Virus record (IMG/VR): IMGVR_UViG_3300042473_000483
Coordinates: 1-26,058 of that record
Origin: a virus
Direction: 5' to 3' (one strand)
DNA: 26,058 bases
The notes under the pieces were generated by a model that saw only the letters and a program-made list of their open reading frames with translations, was not told the origin of the DNA and made no database searches. Positions 13,102 through 20,151 of the stretch are shown here, in pieces. The translations under genes were made by a program, and so were the position numbers. How positions within the stretch are numbered: the first letter of the stretch is position 1; each line of letters begins with the position of its first letter.

Positions 13102-14287
13102 GCTTAGAATAGATGAAATTTATGATAACACAATCTGGCCTTGGATTAAAAAATATCATCCTGGTGTAAGATTATGGTGGTGTGAACCATTTGGCAGAAC
13201 TGATCCAGCTAGCTTAATTAATTATGGCAGCGATAATGCAATTGAACACAATTATACACTATTATGGGACCAAGAGCCTATTCATTTGAACATACACATA
13301 CCTACATTTAAACAAGTAGTTAGTAACAATCAAAACTTGCACCGAGCAGTAGATCGGCGCAACCATCTAAATCAATTGGCCATTGACAGTGGATATAACA
13401 AACCACTAAATATCAATCGACAAGTAGGCGCAATTATTACTAGTGAACGCGATAGTGACGCAGTTGATGCAGTATGCAACCAATTTGGATGGAAACATTA
13501 TTACTATTTTTTCCATGGTTGGGCAGCATTGGATTGGTATCGCGGATACGATAAGACTTTTTTAATCCAGCCTTGGACTGAAAGAACTATTAATCAAACA
13601 TTTTTGGCTCCGAATCGCATTGTGGCAGGAGAGCGTGAACACAGATTGGAAATGCTGTATTGGATATTCCGACTGGGCATGACTGACAATCACATATCAT
13701 GCCCCAGTATATGTCCTGCAGAGAATATTCCAATACTGGATGCTGTGAAATCACTTAACACAAGGTATCCTGATATTGAAACAGTGTTTGCACGCCAGCC
13801 GCTGCCATTAAATTTCAAAGACGAAACTGGTCATCCCATGCAATCTTGCTGGTTAGATTTATTTGATCAGTCTGCTGAAAGTTTGTTATATTTGGTTACT
13901 GAGACCGTGGCCACAGGACGTAGACATCATTTGACTGAGAAAACATTCAAACCCATTGCCATGGGCATGCCTTTTATTATTGTAGGCACACAAGGTAGTT
14001 TGAAGTATCTGCGCAGTTATGGATTCCGAACATTTGGTGACTTGTGGGATGAAAGTTATGATGACGAACCAGATGATTCACGGCGCATAGAAAAAATTGC
14101 ACAGGTATTGAAACAGTTAGATGGCCTGGAAGAACATCGTCAAGACATATTTGAAAGTGCATGGGAAATCATAGAGCACAACTGGAATCATTTTTATGGC
14201 GGTGGCTTTGAACAAATATTGTGGCAAGAACTAAAGGACATGTTGAATGACATTGAATTTGATAGCGGACCGAATAGTCAACGGTAA
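13100..14287 (+). CDS. Glycosyltransferase-like phage protein 1
   Basis: A 395-residue protein. The C-terminal half carries LVTETVATGRRHHLTEKTFK at 265-284, followed by PIAMGMPFIIVGTQGSLKYL and GFRTFGDLWDESYD. The ET...TEKTFKP pattern resembles the nucleotide-sugar site of GT10 fucosyltransferases and occurs in many phage glycosyltransferase-like proteins. The N-terminal half (about 1-230) has EHNYTLLWDQEPIHL and an alpha/beta pattern typical of the acceptor domain of a GT-B fold. Its start codon shares bases with the divergent gene's start (CATG at 13099-13102), and no Shine-Dalgarno site precedes it. It overlaps the next related gene by 41 bases. The activity is likely sugar transfer, substrates unknown. 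Confidence 0.72.
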   Translation: MLRIDEIYDNTIWPWIKKYHPGVRLWWCEPFGRTDPASLINYGSDNAIEHNYTLLWDQEPIHLNIHIPTFKQVVSNNQNLHRAVDRRNHLNQLAIDSGYNKPLNINRQVGAIITSERDSDAVDAVCNQFGWKHYYYFFHGWAALDWYRGYDKTFLIQPWTERTINQTFLAPNRIVAGEREHRLEMLYWIFRLGMTDNHISCPSICPAENIPILDAVKSLNTRYPDIETVFARQPLPLNFKDETGHPMQSCWLDLFDQSAESLLYLVTETVATGRRHHLTEKTFKPIAMGMPFIIVGTQGSLKYLRSYGFRTFGDLWDESYDDEPDDSRRIEKIAQVLKQLDGLEEHRQDIFESAWEIIEHNWNHFYGGGFEQILWQELKDMLNDIEFDSGPNSQR

Positions 14288-15404
14288 AATATACCCTGCT
14301 CTAGCCCAGACGCTAGATCAAGATTTTGATCGACACTATCCGTACACTGTGCCTTTGCGTCTACAAGAGTATTGCGTTGAACATGGTGTTGAACTAAACA
14401 TCACGGACATTGATTCTGAATGGCCGGCTGAGGTATTGTACCCAGTGGGATTGGGTTTCTTCGACTTTAGCATTGACTACTTTGAACTAATGCCTGAACG
14501 CATACGTACCGGATTGTTCTTTGATGATGTGCGTGTGCTGTTTTACTATCACGAAGGTGATAACCCTTTGCGTATTAAAATCAGACTGGACGAACTATGC
14601 GCCAAGCACAATTTGCGCAAGAACTGTTATGTGTTTGTGAGTGGCAATACTGCTGCCAAACAGTTAAAAAACTTTGTGTACTTTACAGACTTTGAACTTT
14701 GGTACTATCAACGCAACCGAGCAAACCTTGCACTAAAGATACATCACAATCCAAGAGAACGTGAGTTTACTGTGCTCAACAGACTGCACAAATCATGGCG
14801 TGCCTTGGCCATGGCTGATTTAAAGCACAACGGAATACTAGATAATTCATACTGGAGTTATTGCGAGTCAGGTGAGTTTGTGGATGTAGACTGTGCTATT
14901 GAGATTGATGATATATCAGGATTACGCACTAGAACTGAAAAGTTTTTACAATCAGCTCCATATATCAGCGACGAGTTAGATTTTGACCAGCGCAATGATC
15001 ACAAAACTCTAGTACCCAAGTATCATGCCAACAGTTATTGCAACATTGTAATGGAAACACATTTTGATATTGAATCTAGTGGTGCATTTTTAACCGAAAA
15101 AACATTCAAACCTATCAAGCATGGACAAATGTTTTTTGTGGCAGGACCTGCTGGCAGTTTGCAAGTGTTGCGGGATCTGGGATATTGTGTGTTTGATTCG
15201 GTGTTGGACAACAGTTATGATCTTGAGCCCAATGCCACACAGCGTTGGATGGCATTGACTCGATCAATCTTTTTTACTCAACCAGATTTGCCACAACTGT
15301 TTGAACTGTGTCGTGCAGATATAGAACATAACCAACAGTTATTTCTTGCCAGCAAGAAGGACCGTTTAAATACCCTAATCAAGGAAATCAATGAATCCCA
15401 TTAA
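14247..15404 (+). CDS. Glycosyltransferase-like phage protein 2
   Basis: A 385-residue protein related to the preceding gene in its C-terminal half. The shared core is IVMETHFDIESSGAFLTEKT followed by FKPI (TEKTFKPI at 283-290), then a G-rich PAGSLQVLRDLGY and DNSYDLEP. This again is the GT10-like donor-site pattern. Its N-terminal half differs from protein 1, so the pair may share a donor but use different acceptors. AAGGA at 14234-14238 is the ribosome site, placed within the upstream gene. Overlaps are 41 bases upstream and 14 bases downstream, the latter with the amidinotransferase, consistent with sequential use in one pathway. Confidence 0.72.
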   Translation: MTLNLIADRIVNGKIYPALAQTLDQDFDRHYPYTVPLRLQEYCVEHGVELNITDIDSEWPAEVLYPVGLGFFDFSIDYFELMPERIRTGLFFDDVRVLFYYHEGDNPLRIKIRLDELCAKHNLRKNCYVFVSGNTAAKQLKNFVYFTDFELWYYQRNRANLALKIHHNPREREFTVLNRLHKSWRALAMADLKHNGILDNSYWSYCESGEFVDVDCAIEIDDISGLRTRTEKFLQSAPYISDELDFDQRNDHKTLVPKYHANSYCNIVMETHFDIESSGAFLTEKTFKPIKHGQMFFVAGPAGSLQVLRDLGYCVFDSVLDNSYDLEPNATQRWMALTRSIFFTQPDLPQLFELCRADIEHNQQLFLASKKDRLNTLIKEINESH

Positions 15405-16431
15405 CTCATATACCAGTTGGCAACCACTAGAAGAAGTTATTGTGGGTCGTGCATATACACCAGACTATTTTGACTTTATCGAAAATGCTCAAGTGCGAAA
15501 TCAACTGCAACAGATATTATATGAAACTGAGGAAGATTTATCTAATTTGCAAAAAACCATTGAGACTTATGGTGCGCGAGTACAAAGACCCAACCTTCCC
15601 AACAAACACCAATTTCAACAAAATCAAATAAGTGGAGAAGGTGCACCACTACCGCCACTCACACCAAGAGACTGGCAGATCACACTAGGTAATAAGTTGT
15701 TGCGTGTACTAGCTATGCAAGAGTTAGATGGATTATGTGCTGAGTACGAAGCAGTACAACCTAATTCAGTTATCAACCCACATGGACCCACAGGGTGGGA
15801 CGAGAATTGTATTTTAAATGGTGCCAGTGCCAGTTGCATTGTGCGTGTGGGTCGTGATGTGTTCTTTGACAATAGCGGTTTTTTACGTCCAGATCAAACT
15901 CGCTGGATTGTGGACAATGTGCTAGGGCCCGAATATAGAATACACGAAGCAATCACAGATGGACACGGCGATGCTGTGTTTGCCATACTCAAGCCAGGAG
16001 TGTTGCTGAGTAGCAAGCATGACGTAAATTTAAACTTGGCTGCAGACTTTCCAGGATGGGACGTTTGCAAAATATGGGATAGTAGTATCTGGGCTGCTAT
16101 GGAAGTTGGCAAGTTCAAGTATGAGTCTAGCCCAGGTGCGTGGTATGTGCAAGGACAAACACCCACACCTGAGTTTACAGACTTTGTGAACACTTATCTA
16201 ACCAAGTGGATTGGATTTGTTGCTGAAACTGTTTTTGATGTCAACTGCCTGGTGTTGGATGAGTCTCACGTTATATTCAGTGCATACAACCGAGAAGTGT
16301 TTGACTATTGCCGTAAGCACCGGATAGAACCCATCATCTCAGAACTTCGTCACAGTTACTTTTGGGATGGTGGTATCAGTTGTTGCACTCAAGACATTCG
16401 ACGTCGCGGTGGCCTGGAGACTTATCTCTAA
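15391..16431 (+). CDS. Amidinotransferase (glycine/inosamine-phosphate type)
   Basis: A 346-residue member of the amidinotransferase family, which moves an amidino group from arginine onto an amine to form a guanidino group. The N-terminus SYTSWQPLEEVIVGRAY is family-typical. HGDAVF at 192-197 carries the catalytic His192. The C-terminal DGGISCCTQDIRRRGGLETY (326-345) carries the nucleophile Cys331 and the DxRRRG signature. Known members make guanidinoacetate or act on scyllo-inosamine phosphate in streptomycin biosynthesis. The DegT aminotransferase nearby could supply the amine acceptor. AAGGA at 15381-15385 is the ribosome site. Oddities: Ser330 replaces the usual His before the Cys, and I cannot place the third catalytic acid with confidence. 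The stop interlocks with that of the minus-strand methyltransferase (CTAA, 16428-16431). Confidence 0.9.
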   Translation: MNPINSYTSWQPLEEVIVGRAYTPDYFDFIENAQVRNQLQQILYETEEDLSNLQKTIETYGARVQRPNLPNKHQFQQNQISGEGAPLPPLTPRDWQITLGNKLLRVLAMQELDGLCAEYEAVQPNSVINPHGPTGWDENCILNGASASCIVRVGRDVFFDNSGFLRPDQTRWIVDNVLGPEYRIHEAITDGHGDAVFAILKPGVLLSSKHDVNLNLAADFPGWDVCKIWDSSIWAAMEVGKFKYESSPGAWYVQGQTPTPEFTDFVNTYLTKWIGFVAETVFDVNCLVLDESHVIFSAYNREVFDYCRKHRIEPIISELRHSYFWDGGISCCTQDIRRRGGLETYL

Positions 16432-17213
16432 GGATGTCCAGCTAGATAAAATCTATTGGCAGTATCGTCGGCGCCTAACACAGGGGTCATCGGCAACTCG
16501 CCCAGGTGACGAGGCCAGGCCAATATACTCATCAATGCTGTACCTCCAAATACATTGTCTGTGTTGTTGGCAAAATTTGCAGGATTATAATTGTTGACTT
16601 GGGCCCAATAAAATCTATATCTATCTTCGCTCAACAACAAGTATATGTCTCTAAGGTCCTGTGATTCATGCGCTTCATAGTATACCACAGGGCAATATTG
16701 TTGTATGATTTGCTCACAACCTTGCAACACCTGTAGTTCATGTCCTTCCGCATCAATCTTGATAAAGTCTGGTGGGTCCAGTCCAGCAGTATCTAAATCA
16801 ATGGCAGTAACCGGAATTCCTGTGGTGTGGGCAACAACACTAACAGCACCAAAATTGCTTGTCTGATCAGGATCATAATCTGAAATGTAACAGGTTGTCT
16901 TGCGGTCACTCACTGCGTACTGTCCTAAAAACACATTGTCAAATTCTTCAGTGTTTTTTTCTAACAACGCATAGTTACCCGGATGTGGTTCAAACGCATA
17001 CACACGTTTGGCCCGTGTGGCAAATGCTGTGGTATGGTATCCTATGTTGGCTCCCACATCATATACCACAGCACTATCAGTTAAAAAACTCAGGATAAAA
17101 TCAATTTCGCATTGACTGTACTCTCCGTAACGAGCAAGGCTGGCACCAATCATTAGATCATTACTGTGGTACCAAAATTCATTGCAATATCGAGTTTTTG
17201 TAGATTTGATCAT
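16428..17213 (-). CDS. FkbM-family SAM-dependent methyltransferase
   Basis: A 261-residue O-methyltransferase of the FkbM type. The SAM site is VYDVGANIGYHT at 50-61, with Glu75 (AFEP) as the likely ribose contact. The family signature IKIDAEGHE is at 151-159, followed by VLQG. FkbM proteins usually methylate hydroxyls of sugars in polysaccharides, glycolipids or natural products. It is the last gene of the long minus-strand operon, and its start overlaps the carbamoyltransferase stop (ATGA). Its stop codon shares bases with the stop of the plus-strand amidinotransferase, so transcription converges there with no spacer. Substrate unknown, but likely the same decorated sugar. Confidence 0.92.
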   Translation of the reverse strand: MIKSTKTRYCNEFWYHSNDLMIGASLARYGEYSQCEIDFILSFLTDSAVVYDVGANIGYHTTAFATRAKRVYAFEPHPGNYALLEKNTEEFDNVFLGQYAVSDRKTTCYISDYDPDQTSNFGAVSVVAHTTGIPVTAIDLDTAGLDPPDFIKIDAEGHELQVLQGCEQIIQQYCPVVYYEAHESQDLRDIYLLLSEDRYRFYWAQVNNYNPANFANNTDNVFGGTALMSILAWPRHLGELPMTPVLGADDTANRFYLAGHP

Positions 17214-18697
17214 GAGTATACTGTTACACCATATAGCATTTCAAAACGGTCAGCGTCTGCACGATCATTGACCATGGGCTCGCCACGTATGTTCAAACTG
17301 GTGTTCAGCAACATGGGACAACCTGTTTTGGCGTACCATGCTTCCAACAACTGTCTTATTCCTGATCCATCCGCTGCCACCGTTTGTACTCTACTGGTGC
17401 CATCAACATGACATATGGCAGGGTAAACGTCAGGTTGGCGACAATGAGCCACTGACTGCATATAACTGTGAGTATGCCAGCCTGGCTTGATGTCAAAGTA
17501 TTGATCAGCCAGTTCAGCTAATATGACTGGCGCAAAGGGTCTAAACTTTTGTCTGCGCTTGATTGCATTTACTTGATCTTTTATGCTGGGCATACGTGGG
17601 TCAGCCAGTAGGCTACGATTTCCTAGTGCTCTGGGTCCGAATTCGGCGCGACCGCTAGCCACACCAACAATGCCATCACGCAAGAGACCACCAACGGCAG
17701 CATCAACAGGATACCTACCAGGTATGTCATGGCCCAAAAAAGCATTAGTCCAATTAATGCGCTTATTGTAAACAAGGGCTGCGGCGCCAAGGCTACTGCC
17801 AGCATCACCAGGACAAGGCATAATCCATATATCATCAAAAAATCTCCTTAATTTTCTATTGGCCAAACAGTTGAGTGCAACACCACCTTGATACACAAGA
17901 TTGGTGCTCCACCCAAAGTCTCTGGCCCGACGCATGACGTTGCCGATCAAGCGTTCCAACAATCGCTGCGCGGCAGCAGCAATATCCACATTATCCAGTC
18001 CACCCATGAAAGTGTCACTAACTCCGGCATGTAAGTTTTGTTTGAACTGTGCAGTACCGGGATCACTGATCAACACTGCTTCCATGAGATCATGATAATG
18101 ATCATCACCATATGCTGCCATGCCCATGGTGATGTATTCTTCGTCTAGTGGGTGTAGGCCCACACGCTTAGTAATTGCACTGTAAAACAGACCCAGGCTG
18201 TGAGGATATCGTTGTGCCCACAGTCGCTTGTACTGTGCTCGTCCTTTTCTGTCATATTCTGCTCCCCAGATTGTGATTGTGTCCCACTCGCCTATGGCAT
18301 CAATTACCACCACTGTGGCACGGTCATATGGACTTGTTTGAAATCCGCTGGCTGCATGGCTCAAATGATGACTGTGACAACTGTGCGATGCTGTTGGAAA
18401 AAATCCTTTGAGTTGTTGCTTGAGGATTTGTTTTGTGGTCAACTTGTTCCACTCTATGCCCTGACCGCTGTACCACTGGCGTAGTTGTTTTTTCCAGGGT
18501 GTTTCGTAGTAGGCCACATGATCAATGCCGCCGACATTGCATACGTCCCATATCAAGTCTTTGTGGATGTCTGCATCATTTTTCTTTTTACTATACCGCT
18601 CACTATGGCCAGCAAACACGATGTCGCCTTGTGAGTTGATCACTGAGGCAGCAGCATCATGATAGCCAGCTGATATTCCCAAGATATTAATTTCCAA
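17210..18697 (-). CDS. O-carbamoyltransferase, NodU/CmcH/TobZ type
   Basis: A 495-residue enzyme that adds carbamoyl groups (from carbamoyl phosphate via carbamoyl-AMP) to a hydroxyl. Diagnostic segments are GISAGYHDAAA at 7-17, HHLSHAASGF with His110, His111 and His114, VVIDAIGEWD (130-139), YQGGVALN (269-276), EFGPRALGNRSLLADPR (352-368), KFRPFAP (384-390) and LNTSLNIRGEP (464-474). The protein is shorter than typical members (about 550-600) but all motif blocks are present. AAGGAG at 18704-18699 is one base from the TTG at 18697 yet seven bases from an in-frame ATT (18691-18689), which would give MNILGISAGYHD. So a rare ATT start is possible. Overlaps: 11 bases upstream, ATGA downstream. 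Confidence 0.92.
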   Translation of the reverse strand: MEINILGISAGYHDAAASVINSQGDIVFAGHSERYSKKKNDADIHKDLIWDVCNVGGIDHVAYYETPWKKQLRQWYSGQGIEWNKLTTKQILKQQLKGFFPTASHSCHSHHLSHAASGFQTSPYDRATVVVIDAIGEWDTITIWGAEYDRKGRAQYKRLWAQRYPHSLGLFYSAITKRVGLHPLDEEYITMGMAAYGDDHYHDLMEAVLISDPGTAQFKQNLHAGVSDTFMGGLDNVDIAAAAQRLLERLIGNVMRRARDFGWSTNLVYQGGVALNCLANRKLRRFFDDIWIMPCPGDAGSSLGAAALVYNKRINWTNAFLGHDIPGRYPVDAAVGGLLRDGIVGVASGRAEFGPRALGNRSLLADPRMPSIKDQVNAIKRRQKFRPFAPVILAELADQYFDIKPGWHTHSYMQSVAHCRQPDVYPAICHVDGTSRVQTVAADGSGIRQLLEAWYAKTGCPMLLNTSLNIRGEPMVNDRADADRFEMLYGVTVYS

Positions 18698-19031
18698 ACT
18701 CCTTGAAAGTTATTTCATATCCTACTACAATACCAGCACGGTTACTATTGACTTCGTAACCTGGAGCAACCCACCAATTACCTTTTTTTGCTCTAACAAA
18801 AGGCGCCAATGGTGTAGCACTATATCCGGTCACAGCACCAAGTTCTACAGTGGCAAAATCAAACTTGAATTCTCGTCCGGCATAAACACTGGGTCGGTAG
18901 TCAGAATTATAGTATGCACCTGTGATATAAGAAGTTTCTGACGTGTATCTTACATGAGGGTGTATGTTATTGTAATCACCTGAGAATCCCAGATGAGTTG
19001 ACAACGCCAACATTAATGCCCAGCTATTCAT
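18687..19031 (-). CDS. Small exported-looking beta-rich phage protein, 114 residues
   Basis: Unknown function. A short hydrophobic N-terminus (NSWALMLALSTHLG) could be a weak signal peptide. The rest alternates Gly and aromatic residues, as in beta-barrel or beta-sandwich proteins: SGDYNNIHPHVRY, GAYYNSDYRPSVYAG, VELGAVTGY and NSNRAGIVVGYEITF. Proteins with this order of motifs occur in aquatic phages as hypothetical proteins, in my recollection. It may be a small outer-membrane or periplasmic protein. The start overlaps the stop of the 33-residue gene (ATGA) and its end overlaps the carbamoyltransferase by 11 bases. Inclusion in the operon could be simple packing. Confidence 0.65.
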   Translation of the reverse strand: MNSWALMLALSTHLGFSGDYNNIHPHVRYTSETSYITGAYYNSDYRPSVYAGREFKFDFATVELGAVTGYSATPLAPFVRAKKGNWWVAPGYEVNSNRAGIVVGYEITFKEFGN

Positions 19032-19129
19032 TTGTAGATAAACGGATCTCGTTTGCGAAGTTCTTTCAACTTCTTACGATAACGAATTTCTAAAGTAATT
19101 CTGTCCCAAAGTTTACGTATCCATTTCAT
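19028..19129 (-). CDS. 33-residue basic phage protein
   Basis: A short ORF reading MKWIRKLWDRITLEIRYRKK, then LKELRKRDPFIYK. It has a strong AGGAG ribosome site about six bases before the ATG at 19129, and overlaps both neighbours by four bases (ATGA). The helix is amphipathic and very basic, ending in a conserved-looking DPFIY. I recall very similar tiny proteins (ending RxxDPFIY) in T4-like aquatic phages, so it is probably a real conserved gene. Its location beside radical SAM genes invites the idea of a peptide substrate, but recurrence elsewhere argues against that. It may bind nucleic acid or a protein partner. Confidence 0.72.
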   Translation of the reverse strand: MKWIRKLWDRITLEIRYRKKLKELRKRDPFIYK

Positions 19130-20151
19130 CTCAGTCTCCTTATTTGCTGTTCAGCATAGTCTTGATCACTCCAACAATACTCATATGTAGCTTCAGCATC
19201 ACTTGTGCGTATTTTATACACATCAAGATGACCTGCAAGTTGTTGCCAGATTTGATTGTAATCTAGGGTACCAAATGATTTTGTTAAGTTAACCTGTGCT
19301 ACTCGGGGATGACCAATAGTAAGACTAGAATCTTCAGGATCAAACCCATTGGCCACAAGCCATGTACGAAAGTCTGCTAATTTTTTTATTTGCCACTTAT
19401 AAGCACCTGGGTCTCTAGCCCATTCTATGTCAAAATCTCCAGCGGCTTCTGTTTGATTGCGTAAACTGGTTGTAACCAACTCTTCTACATTGCGACCTTC
19501 GTCATTAAACACTTCCCAATGTGCTTTGCCTACTGCTTTGTTTACGCCCACATATACTCCGCCCATTTGTCGGTTGATTGTGTCTATGCCAAACAGTTCA
19601 TAATCTTCTGAATCTAATGCGAAACGTGGTGCATTGAGCCAACACATGAGTTGACTGGGTCGGCGCCATTCAGGTGCTTGCATGACCTTGCGCATGCTCA
19701 ACACAAGACTTTCGTATTCGTGACACAGCAAGTTAAGTTGTCGTATGTGCCAGCGTGTGCCAGCATCGGCCTTGACCCAGTAAGGACTCATATGCCCAGA
19801 GTGTCCTTGAAGATCTTCAAAATACCGGTGCAGCCAATTCATACGCTCATGATCAACATCCAAGTTGTCTTGTATGGTGCCTTCCACGGTGAACTGATCG
19901 TCAATGGTGTAACCCAACCCGGCTGAGTTGATTGCGTCAATGCTGGCATTGATTTGACCTACAATATATTCAGCATTGCGTACACTTTCTGTCCAGCCCA
20001 GCCAGCAGTAGTTTTTTTCTAAATGCAAGTTGTTACGGATAATGTCGTTTAATGCCGACAGCCATTTGCGACTGAGACTGTTGTCTGTGACATCAATGTA
20101 CAGCGTGAGTGTGTCCGCGCCACGCAGGTCTATTTCAATTCTATCAAGCAA
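19126..20151 (-). CDS. Unknown phage protein located among the radical SAM genes
   Basis: Function not recognised. The frame opens with a TTG at 20190 (354 residues, 47-base overlap). A second TTG at 20151 overlaps only eight bases and gives LLDRIEIDLRGADTLTLYID as the N-terminus, which looks like the true fold start, so I prefer it (about 341 residues). The protein is mixed alpha/beta with no metal-Cys pattern and no membrane segment. Visible segments are LGYTIDDQFTVEG, GHSGHMSPYWVKADAGTRW, LNLLCHEYESLVLSMRK and GGVYVGVNKAVGKAHWEVFN. A near relative may exist in other aquatic phages. Its position between radical SAM and modifying enzymes suggests it serves the same pathway. The stop overlaps the 33-residue gene (ATGA). 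Confidence 0.72.
   Translation of the reverse strand: MLDRIEIDLRGADTLTLYIDVTDNSLSRKWLSALNDIIRNNLHLEKNYCWLGWTESVRNAEYIVGQINASIDAINSAGLGYTIDDQFTVEGTIQDNLDVDHERMNWLHRYFEDLQGHSGHMSPYWVKADAGTRWHIRQLNLLCHEYESLVLSMRKVMQAPEWRRPSQLMCWLNAPRFALDSEDYELFGIDTINRQMGGVYVGVNKAVGKAHWEVFNDEGRNVEELVTTSLRNQTEAAGDFDIEWARDPGAYKWQIKKLADFRTWLVANGFDPEDSSLTIGHPRVAQVNLTKSFGTLDYNQIWQQLAGHLDVYKIRTSDAEATYEYCWSDQDYAEQQIRRLR

Noticed and set aside
16422-16449. TTATCT/AGATAA hairpin as a terminator at the convergent stop codons
   Set aside because: The stem is six AT-rich pairs with a 16-base loop and no T-run. It is too weak to claim.
19028-19129. A radical SAM-modified peptide (RiPP) precursor
   Set aside because: There is no leader/core layout, no Cys or acceptor-rich core, and similar tiny basic proteins seem to occur in phages without this operon. 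It is kept as a normal small gene and noted only as a test.
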